Assembly (NCBI GenBank): GCA_036897445.1
Contig: JAYMTL010000109.1
Span: 1 to 64,000 of the forward strand
DNA length: 64,000 nucleotides
Direction: 5' to 3'
Source of the DNA: Pelargonium tetragonum
Taxonomy: Eukaryota > Streptophyta > Magnoliopsida > Geraniales > Geraniaceae
Part shown: positions 1-10,300 of the stretch, in pieces
Layout of the letters: every line of letters starts with the position of its first letter
How positions within the stretch are numbered: the stretch's first letter is position 1
Position numbers and translations under genes: made by a program
The notes under the pieces: generated by a model
What the model saw: only the letters and a program-made list of their open reading frames with translations
Told to the model about the DNA's origin: nothing
Database searches by the model: none

Positions 1-360
1 TTTCCAGAGGCACTTTGTCAGCTTTTATCTAAAAAAAACATGCTAAAAAGAACTTTCTAAGATGGTAAGTCCTATTATAGTCTTTTTATTCCCCACCCAC
101 TTTCTACTTCTAAGGAAATTTATATAAAATAAGGGTTTTTACAGGTTTAGAGGTTTTTTTCATTTAGTATTAACTATGAATTATTCGACTAAGATAAAAA
201 ACTGAACTATAAACTAGCAATTGCTTACTCAAGTTTATAAATCCAATAGCGCCCTATACTTAGGATTGGAACAGGAACTAAGAAAACAGCTTATGCGTTT
301 ACTACAAAGTAATCTAGATCTACGAGCTGCCCTATTTATTAAAGTAAGGAATTTCATCTA

Positions 361-720
361 AAGTAGGAGAATATAAGGAGTAACTTCTAATAGAATCCAT
401 TTAAGAAAGAGAGTATGATACAGAATAGGAAAGCCGGGGTCCCTAAGTTAGAACCAATAAGAGTGTAGCAGCAGGTAGAGAAAGAAGACTTCTAAGATGA
501 AAGCTAGAGAAAGAGTAGTAAGGCTATCAAGACTAGGAAAAAGCAGGTCTTACAATAAAAAGGTATTTTAGCTCTAAAGGAGGCGGGCTTGGGGTTAGGC
601 TACAAAGAAAGCTATCAAGAAACGGAGTATAGCTCGTAAGAAGGGTGTAGTTAAGAGTAAGATACTGGTTAAGATACTGGTACAGAGTCTAGATATGAGT
701 AAGAAGGAAGCTCTCTAAAA
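361..720. other. T-poor, purine-rich island
   Basis: T falls to about 15-20 percent in several successive 60-base rows (counted by hand at 421-540 and 601-660), against about one third elsewhere. The plus strand is rich in AAG, GAG and TAAGA words. It contains the word GGAGTATAGCTC (624-635), which recurs at 42405-42416. The cause is unknown: it could be a decayed coding or repeat segment, or a strand-asymmetric mutation tract. Confidence 0.45.
658..681 (+). repeat. Tandem duplication, 12-nt unit x2
   Basis: The unit TAAGATACTGGT is present twice, head to tail and without mismatch, inside the T-poor island. It looks like a simple slippage or duplication event. Confidence 0.8.
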
Positions 721-3700
721 ACTAACACGCGAGTATTTGTGATCCTTCTATCGGATTCCTTACCAAAGGATAATAAGTAATTTCATTTAGAAAATGAATT
801 GGTAGTAACGGAAACTTTGGCCAGAAAAGGGTAGAAGCGCTTTTATGCGTGCAATTTGAGTGTCTGGTATCCAATAATGAGATAACAAAAAGGAATTAAT
901 ATTATTAAATATCAAGTTTTAGACCAAGGTTTATAACCCAAGGCGGTGTATTTGCTTAATATAACCGGTACCCTTCTCTAATAAGAAATAAGAAATTTCT
1001 TGTTCGATATGGAATGGCGGGGCGCAGGCTGGAGTATGGTGCTACTCTTCATTTCCATTTATAAACAAACAATCCAAATAAAAAGTTGACGAGATTAGGG
1101 TAGAAACCATAACTAAAAAGGTCTTTTCTTTTGTTAAGAGCTGTTGCCGAGCATTTTAATTCTCTATAATTATTATAATATAAGGGTCAAGTGACAAAAA
1201 AATGACAAAAGAAAGGTATCTAACTTGTTTTTTATAACTCTCTGATGAGGCAAGCCCTATCTTACAACAGAAATTAATCTTGTGTATCAGGTATTTTTAG
1301 CATAAAATAATTAAGTCTAAGGTATTGCTTAGTAAAAACTTGTTAGTAAATTATATAGGAAGACCCAACAAGGGAAAGGGAGTTGACAAAATAAAGCTGG
1401 TAAGCGGGTTTCCCTAAAAAGAATAAACGAAAGGGGTGAGATAAAGTTTCTGAGAAATTATAGTAAAAAAGCTTCTTATCTTCCAACCTGATTATAACCT
1501 CAAGGCTTTGGTAAAGCAATAAATTTATATATCCTATCTCTCCTTAATAGACCTACAAAAACCTTGTCCCTTAATTTTCAAAGGATATATTCATGCATAT
1601 CCAAGCAGAACCTACCCAAGAACTAAATAAAATGAAACCCGCTATCAGATTAGCAAATATAAGTATACCCTAAACTTAATTATTTCTATAAATAATAGGG
1701 CAAAGAATCTCTCTTTAGTTGGTAAATCAGAAAAGTAGCATTCCTATTTTGTATTATTTCAGATAATTTCCTTTTTTGTTTGTAAAAACTTTGTGGTAAT
1801 CCAAGCATTAGTATTTCACTACTTTAAATCTAAGGAATTATATCTAGGGGACCCCTCTCTAAACTAAACTAGAAAGGAATAAGGTTTATAATTAAAAACT
1901 ACATAGCTATAACTAGAAACAAGAGGTAACATCCATCTCCAAAATCCTCCATTAACGTATGAAATCTAACGTAATTCGTGGGGAATCCCTCAAAAGGACA
2001 AGTGCCAAAACTTGTACAATTAGAAAAATTTCTCTGTACTCATATAGTACTTTCGGTGAGCATTTCTTTATATTACTTTAGGTATACCTAGCCTTAATAT
2101 CAATATAATCAATTAAAATACACGTTGTCTAATCGCCTATAGAATTAAGGAGGAGAACCTGGCGCTTAGAAAAGAACCAAGGAGCACGCACCACTCAAAT
2201 TTCGAGCCAGGGTACGCGGGGCCTTTAGAGGTAACACAGCCGGGTGGATGCGGGGGAGCCCCTTTTCTTTAGTTTAACTCTATTACTTGAAGTTTATATA
2301 AATAAAAAGGGGGTTAAATAAAAAAGAAAGGGATATAAGAACAATAATTTGAAAGGAGATTCTAAAATGAGTCTTAATATTAAATACTAAATTTGAACTC
2401 TCGATTTCTGATCAAATTGACAAGCGTTCTAACAGATAAATAATTTAAAAATCCCCAAAAATTAAGGCTAATTACATAGCACATAGTAAGGTTTTGTTTC
2501 TATATAAATAATTGATATCCTTTGTTATAATCTCGAGAGGAAAGTTTTAGTAAAGCTGCCCGCAATTCAGTGGAGTAAATTCCTCCATATTAACTAGGAA
2601 GAAGAGTTACCAAATTATAAGGATACATGATCTCAGGAGCTGATATTAAGAATTTTATAAGTATAATTTCTAATAGTACCACATAAGGTGAGGAAAGCAC
2701 TTCAGAAAGGGGGAATCCCCTATCTACCTGAAGCCTCCTTTTTGTTGTTTTGGTCTAATCATGTCCTTTACGCTTAGCTAAGGGTAATAGAAACCTACAT
2801 ACTTAGGCAGGGCTAACTAGTAAAAAGCCTTTAATGCACTTTTCACTATATAAAATAGAAAGCTTTGAGAATGGCTTAGCTAAAAGATTAAAACTGGACT
2901 CTGTTTTTCTTTTCCCTGTCTTTAATAAATAGGTAAAGTAAATTCCTGTGGCTCCATTTAGGGCTCTTTTGGATATAAGCTACTTTACTTTTAAAGATCG
3001 GGTTCTACTTTGAAAGAATTCTTACTTATAGTTGACTCTTATGCATAACTACTGGATTTATATCTTTATGGAATTTTCTTTGATTAGCTTCTCTATTTCT
3101 CAGAGAGGACTTCCACGGATCGATCGCTTGGGTTCCTTTTAAGAACTGTCTGGTGGGGTTAGAACATCAAAAGTTTACCTTACTCTATTCTGATTTTTAT
3201 TATTACTGGATTACTAGGCCCATATAAACCCCTTCTTAGAATCAAACTAACGAATAATACACAATAAAAGGAGAACAGAAGAAACAGGCCTTTTTACAAA
3301 GCTGCTTATGCACCGACACACCTTACTTACTAAACTCCAGTTTTTTATAACTGACCTAGAACAAGTCGACAGGGAAGAATTTTATGCTTTTTTGTCTGCC
3401 GTAAGTTCTATTTTGTTCAGGGATTTCTAGTTTTTTTGTAGCAGCAGGTCTAGACTTTATTTGTTAAAATTGTAGTATATGTATAAATCAAATGGGAAGT
3501 TTGCCTCAAGAGAGCGTCAGAGTGATGAGTAGCTGCTCTTTATATCAAGTAATCCTTTCGATTCCGATAAAGTCAAATTATATATGAGACCAACACTAGG
3601 AATATAATATAACAAAAGGATCCAGTACAGATAAAACTTGAATTTCTTGTTCAATCGATCTTGGCCAGTTAGGAGACCCTAAACTGTAAAACTGGTGTAA

Positions 3701-3794
3701 AGTTAGAATTGCGAACGCGTATACCTTTTATACTATAAAGACACAAGAGCACTTAGATAAACTAGTAAAGAATATACTTAGTTAAATGAATGGT

Positions 3795-3811
3795 GTAGGT
3801 TCCAGTCGTGC
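3795..3811 (+). other. tRNA T-arm-like fragment
   Basis: GTAGG, a 7-base loop TTCCAGT, then CGTGC form an arm that resembles the T arm of the tRNA-like element at 20795-20811 (GTAGG, TTCAAGT, CGTAC) and differs at only two positions. The bases just upstream (GTTAAATG) also resemble that element's D-loop side (GTTAAAATG). No acceptor stem can be drawn, so this is at most a decayed partial copy. Confidence 0.2.
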
Positions 3812-4013
3812 CTAAAATTATCCCGAAATTTTTGAAAAGAATTCAATATGAGTCTTGCCTATCAACTAACTACTCTTATACCCGTCATGCGAATACAAAA
3901 AAGAAGAATTTGCTTAGTTAGTTATAGAAAGAGAATTAATTAAAAATAAGTATTCAGACACTCTCCCTTCTTGATTTAGACCTATAAAACTGAGTACACT
4001 CTCCTGTATGAAT

Positions 4014-4086
4014 CGCCTCAAGTAGGATTTGAACCTACGACCAATCGGTTAACATCCAAGCGCTCTACCAACTGAGCTATCTAAGC
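4014..4086 (-). tRNA. trnN-GUU: tRNA-Asn (anticodon GUU)
   Basis: On the minus strand a 73-nt cloverleaf fits standard numbering exactly. The acceptor 5' side is GCTTAGA and the 3' side TTGAGGC, with two wobbles and one A-G mismatch at 5-68. U8 and A9 are present. The D stem GCTC/GAGC is perfect and the loop is AGTTGGTA. The anticodon stem has one C-U mismatch at 27-43, with loop ATGTTAA giving U33 and anticodon GUU. The T stem GTAGG/CCTAC is perfect with loop TTCAAAT. The discriminator is G, as expected for Asn, and no CCA is encoded. The body from the anticodon loop to the T arm closely resembles plastid and bacterial tRNA-Asn. It should decode AAC/AAU. The imperfect acceptor stem may mean relaxed folding, 5' editing, or early decay. 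No linked gene or promoter is visible. Confidence 0.85.
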
Positions 4087-6083
4087 CTATCTACGACCCT
4101 AATAACTCGAATTCAGTAGAATCATCAGTAGAAATTCCTATTGCAAAAACTTTATTCTATATAAATGAAATAATTCTAATACCAGTTTCTTTAGTATACT
4201 TATAAAGCTAGGCCTGCTTGACTGACTTTTTTAGAGAAGAATTTAACGAATACTCCAAAAAAAGTTATGTATTTGTATTCACAAGTTAGAAGAATATTCC
4301 CCTGATGTCAAAAAAAGGGACACAAGACCTTGGAATTAAGTTTTTGTAAAATAGTCTTTACTTTTTATCAGTACTTACTAATTTGGCATGTTGTTGAGTA
4401 AATCAAGTACTATAAGTTGCTTCCTTTCTGCAGAATCCTTAATAAAGATATCTCTGAGGCAGTATTATTCCGTTTTGTTCTTAATATTTAGATATATTGA
4501 TACCAAAATGCTCCACTTTTTTGTTTTACTTCAGATGTATCTATTCAGTAGCTTCTAGCTTAGCTTTTTTTAGTAGGGTTCTAGTTTTAATGCCATAGTC
4601 TCAGGGGGACCCTTGACACAAAAAAGACAATGCTTTTATCTATCATTAATAATTAAAAGTCTCCATTATAAAGGGTTTACTAGCTGAAGGGACTTAAATA
4701 AAAACTAGTAGAAGTTGCCTGTTTATAGTTGTAAGACCCCATTTTCTATAATTAACCTAGGTAAAATGACGTAAGGAATAAATAAGGAACTCTCTTAATG
4801 TAAAGTATGTCCAGTTCTATACCTCATCTTTTCAGTTGTACTTTGAATATCACGGGAATTGAAAACCCGACTAACAACTAACTTATTCTTTTCTTAACTA
4901 AAAGCCAAATCTCAACTCACCTATAAGAAATTCAGTATAAAGATTGAATTCTTGGTTTTTTCTTTTTCAAATTTTAAGTATATGTTATAAGAATTAAAAA
5001 AGAGCTTTGGATTCGTTCTAAAAAAGTCCTTAATTCTTTATGAAAGAGTATCCTTTTACTATAATGGTTTAAAAAAGAATGGTTAGTACCCTTATAGGAA
5101 GTTTAACTTAGTCTCTATACCAATCAAGGTTTTATCCAATGCATTCAGTATCAGTAGTAAGTGTTTAGCCTCTGCCTTGGTTTGATAAAGAAAATAAGTA
5201 GGAAAGGTAAGAAGTTAATATAAGCGAAGGGTCCCCTTAACTTAGGAATTGGATGATAGACTAATACTAGAGAGAGGCCCATATAAGCTGAGAAAACTCT
5301 TACGAGAGGATAGAAAATAACTAATTCGAACTCCTTTAGTCTTGAAAAACCTCTATGAGTATACTCCCCTATATTGATTGCTCACTTTAAATTTTGTATT
5401 CTGAACTTGAGTTGTTAATTTCTTAATTATATTCAGTAACTCCATAGCTACTGGTTATTACAATTATAAAAACTTAAGGATGGGTGTATAACAAAGTACA
5501 ATAAAAATTTTCCTTGTCTTGAAATGAGGAGATAACCTCCCGAGCTAAGACTTTCAAACGCAGTTAGTTTAGTTTTCAATTAAGAGTTTTCTCTATTGGC
5601 ATTTAATAACTCTAGACCCTTTTTTTCTCTGCAACTAATAAAGGTATTCTCAATCAGTAGTCGCATATCCTCTAAATTTAGAATGCTCGGTAGGGCCTAA
5701 TTAAATTGTTATGTAATGAGCTAAAAACCCCATTTATAAGCTATTTTCTCCCACGAAGAAATATACATAGAGTACATACATATATAGTAAAGAAACTCTT
5801 TTCTAGGAGCAGAAGAGCCACATATAATAAAAATCTAAGATGATATAAAACTTTATATACTAATAACTGAAAAAAGGGGACTCCTTGCTTTTGCCTTTCA
5901 AACTCTTATTGACTTACTTGTTACCCTTATAAGACCTTGTTTCAGAGCCTAACCCTTAACCTAGCCTTAGAGTTTTTATTTCTAAGTTAGAACCAAAGTT
6001 GAAGAGTTTTGAAATCACTTATATATATAGATATAGAAAATTAGCTCATTGATTATGGCAACACGCGTATAGAATGAATTTGT
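4087..6083. other. Gene-free spacer between tRNA-Asn and tRNA-like cluster
   Basis: No frame of 60 codons or more is open here, and there are no RNA genes that I recognise. The sequence is AT-rich with frequent TATA words and occasional GC clusters (for example around 4600 and 5225). I see no repeat of note. Confidence 0.55.
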
Positions 6084-6156
6084 GGAGGAATTAAGTTGGT
6101 TGCTAAATCAACATACAAAACTTGTTGTATCATGGGTTCAAGTCCCATTTCCTCCG
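6084..6156 (+). ncRNA. tRNA-like element, intact acceptor and T arm
   Basis: The span is 73 nt, the normal tRNA length. The 7-bp acceptor stem GGAGGAA/TTCCTCC is perfect, the discriminator is G, and the T arm ATGGG-TTCAAGT-CCCAT is perfect. The middle is aberrant. A D-like stem GTTG/CAAC starts after a 4-base linker instead of two bases. The anticodon stem TACAA/TTGTA is perfect but closes a 6-base loop AACTTG with no U33 in register, and the variable region is only 2 nt. RNase P and RNase Z could plausibly recognise the acceptor/T minihelix, so it may act as a processing signal like plant mitochondrial t-elements, or be a decaying tRNA. I cannot assign an amino acid. Confidence 0.5.
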
Positions 6157-6203
6157 TACTCTCGTTCAGTTTCTTAGTTTCCTCCGATCATCATAGCTTC
6201 TTT

Positions 6204-6275
6204 TGGGATTGAATTTTGGGTTGGTAGAGCTTTAGACTTTGAACCTAATGGCCGCGGGTTCAAATGGGCTCCTGG
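6204..6275 (+). pseudogene. Degenerate tRNA-like segment (Gln-like anticodon loop)
   Basis: D-loop-like bases GGTTGGTAGAGC are followed by a stem TTAGA/CCTAA (four of five pairs) closing loop CTTTGAA, which would give anticodon UUG (Gln). A T-loop-like GGGTTCAAAT follows. The T stem and acceptor stem do not close: the bases after the T loop are GGGCT where the complement of the 5' strand is expected. It lies 48 nt after the tRNA-like element ending at 6156. It is best read as a decayed tRNA; chance resemblance is possible. Confidence 0.3.
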
Positions 6276-6729
6276 TATTTAAGAAACTGCCCAGGTTGAG
6301 ATGGCCTAAAATCAGAGTTAAGTTAATCATTTAATCCCTTTAATAGAAAGGAAGCTTAGTAGCCATTTTAGTCATGTAAATTTGTGTTCCCTCTCTCTAA
6401 TCTAAGAACAGTCTAGCTCAAAACCAGAAACTGTTAGGGTTAGGAAATTGCCTAAGCTTGAAATGAAACTTGTTAACTACACTTTTGAAAGAAACATAGA
6501 ATAGGTTAAGGAATTTAGTCTACAAAAAGGTAAAGATTACCAGCCTTTCTTTGCTTTAGAAAGTATAAAAAGCTCTTAAATTCAAAAACCAAACAAGAAA
6601 TGCGTGAGCCAAATTTCATGAATTATAGCTTCTCGTCTAGTAAGACATATTATGAAAAGTTTTGTTAGAGATTCTTTCTATAGTTTTTCCTCAGATAGTG
6701 ATTAGTGGGCGAGCTAAACAAAGTGAGTC

Positions 6730-6754
6730 CTTGGTTCAAGTCCAAGAGTAGGTA
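6730..6754 (+). pseudogene. Isolated tRNA T arm and 3' end
   Basis: There is a perfect T arm, CTTGG-TTCAAGT-CCAAG (6730-6746), followed by seven bases and an A where a 3' acceptor strand and discriminator would lie. No matching 5' acceptor strand or D and anticodon arms appear in the 60-70 bases upstream. It is the third tRNA-like piece within 700 bases, which suggests a former tRNA cluster. Confidence 0.3.
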
Positions 6755-7222
6755 AAATCTAAGTAGGGGCTTTAATAAATAGGATATGACAAACTGCACT
6801 GAAACTCTTTGAGAGCTCTTATGCTTTTGCGCGTAGACTCCTTAAGGGTATACTTTCAGAAAGAAAATTGATTAACCTTTCGAGATTAGATAGTTTTTTT
6901 AGTTTCAAAAAGCCAGACTTCTTTTATAAACGTCTTTACTTCTCACATTGCTAGCGCCTCGTCATAGAAAAGACTGTATTTACTTTTAGCTACTAAGTTC
7001 TAGTTAATATCTAGATGCAATAAAAATTCTTGACATATTAACTAGTATAACCTCTGTTTCACGAGATAGCCCAGACTTATTATTTTTGGAAAAATGAAGC
7101 ATAAGCCATAAATAATTACTTTGATTTGCCCCTCTGACCCGCCCTTTTTACTTTAACTAGTATACTTTGAAGAGTATGGGGCTGCCGTAGTTTTATAAAA
7201 AACTTCAAAAAACCTGGGAAGT

Positions 7223-7252
7223 TAAAGCTGTCTAACCTAAAGCTGTCCAATC
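7223..7252 (+). repeat. Imperfect tandem duplication, 15-nt unit x2
   Basis: Two adjacent 15-base units share TAAAGCTGTC and differ at two positions (TAACC against CAATC at the 3' end). This is an older duplication than the perfect ones elsewhere. Confidence 0.65.
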
Positions 7253-8617
7253 TGGATTAGTATACATACACATATATGCAATTAAAGTGTATATGATATC
7301 CAGTCAAAACCCTTAAATCTTTCTGCTTGAGGCGCTCAAGTGTAGGCGCAAATTCCTTGGATTACTGAATTCAACTTTAACTATCCAAACAATACAAAAC
7401 CTATTTTTTAGTTAGCTAGTAATTCCTATATCCGGGGCTTTGCAACACTCAGACGCTCTTGGAAATACCCTAAAGGGCCAGTTAGCCTTTCTAAGGGGTA
7501 TTTAGAATCTCGACTTTTTCCTGTAATTTTGAGTCAAATGCCCTGGGAGTTTACCTTTATCTTCCTTCCTTCGTTTAAGGTTCATTTCTTTATCTCTAAG
7601 GAAGACTTTTGAAGCTAATCGTGCATTTCAACTTTGAGGTTATACCTACTTAATTGCGGAATCCCGTGGTACTTAAGAACGTATTTCAAAACGTAAAGAA
7701 AATCTTTACCCTTGCGAGTTTCAGAGTTCGCAGTAGGTACCCTTTGGTTGGATATCCAATGCTTCCATTTTCTTAGCTTGCTTGAGCTTTTTCTATAGTC
7801 ACTAGTTTAGTTTACTCGGGTTAGATTGGGTCAGCTATCAAAGGGGCGTGGTCCATTAGCGCTTCTAGACAGTCTCGTGTGTTTAGAGTACTCTATTTTA
7901 TGAGGAACCCTGCTCTTTAATTAGTTAAATATTGGGGTATACGTTCTTTAGACAAGTATTACACAATAGAAAGGTTTTTAATTTATGCGAATTGTTGCCA
8001 GGATTTCATTAGAATCTTTAGTATACTAACACGGGAAGCTGGCGCAGGGGTACCTTTACTAGAACTAGAAAACTCATTTAAATAAGCCTATGGTTTACCT
8101 GTAAGCACACTATATTTATTGAGTCTACTTTTCTTTCTTAAAAAAAGAGCGGCACCCTAATCTGGAACACATAAGACAAGAATTTAGAGTCTAAATACAT
8201 TACCCATTTACCTAAGTAATAGTACAGATCCGAATTTTCAATAAAAAGGGCTCTTTTGATCTTAACTCATTTTTATTCTGGTACACAGCTTCTTATTAGG
8301 GTTTCCCTTGAGAGCTGAAGTTAGTTAGGTATAGAGAATAATAAAAATAAAGAATGAAGTTTTGGGTGATAAAGTGCTTACTATCCATAAAGTATAGGTA
8401 TTTTGCTCTGTAACCTAATTTTACTAACATACTTTGAGCAATCTGGCAAGTTCCCGGGAATTCCCGCGACGAAAATACTCTGGAGATTTTTTTAAGTATA
8501 AGAATTCTCTCTTGCCCCACTTTCCGAGGTTTAGGTTGAGTAACGTAACCTTGCAATAATAGGGTAAAAAGTCCTTTAGAAGTGAGTAAGGTAATCCAAA
8601 GCAGCTTATATATAAGC

Positions 8618-8669
8618 CCTCGGGGCCTAAAAATCTATAACATTATAGTATCTACCAGAGACCCCGAGG
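8618..8669 (+). other. Nested hairpin with GC-rich outer stem
   Basis: The outer stem CCTCGGGG (8618-8625) pairs perfectly over 8 bp with CCCCGAGG (8662-8669). Inside the 36-base interval is a second perfect stem, CTATAA/TTATAG (8635-8640 and 8643-8648). No T tract follows. It could be a transcript-stabilising or processing structure. Stems of this length occur by chance in 64 kb, but an all-GC-rich 8-bp stem enclosing another stem in AT-rich DNA is less expected. Confidence 0.35.
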
Positions 8670-8901
8670 TGAAGTTAACGCCTTATGCACAGCCTACTTT
8701 TTCTAATTTAAGTTTATATAAGCAAGCTCTTTAAGCAGAAGCTCGTGCGTTTCTATATTCTATATCAGGGGTAATACTCTTTGTCTGGCCCGTTGGATAT
8801 ATAGTGAAGTCTATTTTCAGGTCTAGTAGTAACAAATACTTACGTGTAACTTAGCGAGAAGTAGGTTATACCTTTCGTACAAAAAAGAGTATCTGATCAG
8901 C

Positions 8902-8935
8902 AGTAGAATTCAGTCTTTAGTAGAATTCAGTCTTT
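8902..8935 (+). repeat. Tandem duplication, 17-nt unit x2
   Basis: AGTAGAATTCAGTCTTT occurs twice head to tail without mismatch. A perfect adjacent 17-mer duplication is not expected by chance in this window, so it marks a recent duplication. Confidence 0.9.
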
Positions 8936-10267
8936 TTTAACAAGAAAGTGCTCGTAGTTCAAAGTGCCTTATATAAAAAGGGAACCCTTCCCGAATCTAG
9001 TTTCGGATGGTGATTCTAGTTACTAATTGTCTGGCAAGTTCATATATATAAAATAGAATATAAAAGTTACAGGGAAGTTATAATAAATGTTGTTAATGAA
9101 CATTTTTTCAGGGTTTGAGGCTTTCTTACTAAGGTTTTAGGAGAGACTTGAGTTATAGAGAAAAAGAAGGATCTCAATTCAATTTAGTGTGTCCGTTTTA
9201 CAGTAGAGCAGTTTCCGCTGAGTTAAAAAGTAACTTTAAAAACGAGTAGTACAATTCTAATTGATTGAGTACCTTTTACCCTTTATTATAAGATTTGACA
9301 TTATATTCTTAATAGGAAAGTTTTTTTATATTGTTTACACATTCGTACATTTGCTTTTAGAGTTCTATAAATGCCTTGAGTATTTTTATCAAAATTATAC
9401 AGTTAAAATTTAGGAGCCTTATTTACTGCGGCCCATATATACAAAGAGAACGCGGTAATTCAGCTACTATGAAACCAGGTTATTCTATAAAAACATTTGA
9501 AGAGGATTCTAAAGGAGTTCTTTTTACTGGGATAGAAAAAGCTTGCTTACCTTAAGTTTTATAGGAAAAACTTTGTCGCAAAATTTTTTAGTACAACTTA
9601 ATAAATAAGCCCCTTTTAAGTCTAAATTTTTTAACTTTCTGGCTTCATTTTCAAAGAATCGAAGTAGGAAAACTCCAGAATTTCTCATTCACAAACTCAA
9701 TTTTATTTGTTCTAATACTTCAGCCCTAATTGCTAAAGAAGTTAAGACTTTCCTTTTACTGTGATCAGAATTCTAACATTCCCTTTCTTGTACTTAGTAG
9801 GGGGCGTTTTTTTCCAAGATTTAGTAAAATACCCGTACAAGGGCTTCCTTATATTTATTTATATTTATAAAGAAGTGTTTAAAATATAGTAGAGAATTTT
9901 GAATTCTATTCGATAGCCAGTTACCAATAGTCATAAAAGTAACTCAAATACACGGGTTAAAAGGAGGTAGTAGACCTCTTATTAATTGTAGTATAAACTA
10001 GGTAGGAGGAGAGAAATAGAAAACTAAGATTTTCTACAGGGGTACTTGATAGGGGTTTCACTGAGCCCTAAAAAGTATACCAGGATTAGAGCACATAAAA
10101 AATTATAGAGCAAAATCTAAGAGAAAAACTAACTGCAAATGAATTAAAAAGCTAGGTGGTGATTATAAGCCCCCTAAAATGTAGAATAGGTATAGTAATT
10201 ACAAAAAGAGGAGGGAACTCGAGAGGCGAGAGGATTCTAGTCACTACTTCATAAAGCTACGGAAACC

Positions 10268-10300
10268 CCCGGTTCAAATCAAAAGAATTCCGGGATCTTT
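10268..10300 (+). terminator. GC stem with following T tract (terminator-like)
   Basis: CCCGG (10268-10272) pairs with CCGGG (10290-10294) across a 17-base AT-rich loop that contains GGTTCAAATC, and a T-rich run follows (10297-10303). The shape matches a weak intrinsic terminator, but no gene lies upstream to terminate, and the stem is only 5 bp. Confidence 0.2.

Larger units (their letters stand above)
1..4013. other. Gene-free stretch upstream of tRNA-Asn
   Basis: No frame longer than about 60 codons is open on either strand under the standard code, and I recognise no protein or RNA gene. The stretch includes a T-poor, purine-rich island (about 361-720), a 12-nt tandem duplication at 658-681, and a degenerate tRNA T-arm-like sequence at 3795-3811. 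If TAA and TAG are read as sense, a plus-strand frame is open from position 1 to a TGA at 1087. I do not accept it as a gene because TAA/TAG occur in it at about background frequency. Confidence 0.6.

Noticed and set aside
2385-2440. Minus-strand tRNA-like text (AGAACGCTTGTC, then GAGAGTTCAAAT)
   Set aside because: Neither the T stem nor an acceptor stem closes.
1-3100. Alternative code with TAA/TAG read as Gln and TGA as the only stop, giving open frames 1-1089 (+), 1440-2396 (+) and 1993-3099 (-)
   Set aside because: TGA is rare on both strands, so such frames are expected by chance, and some overlap each other. TAA/TAG make up about 8-9 percent of codons inside them, at or above background rather than selected, which would imply implausibly high glutamine.
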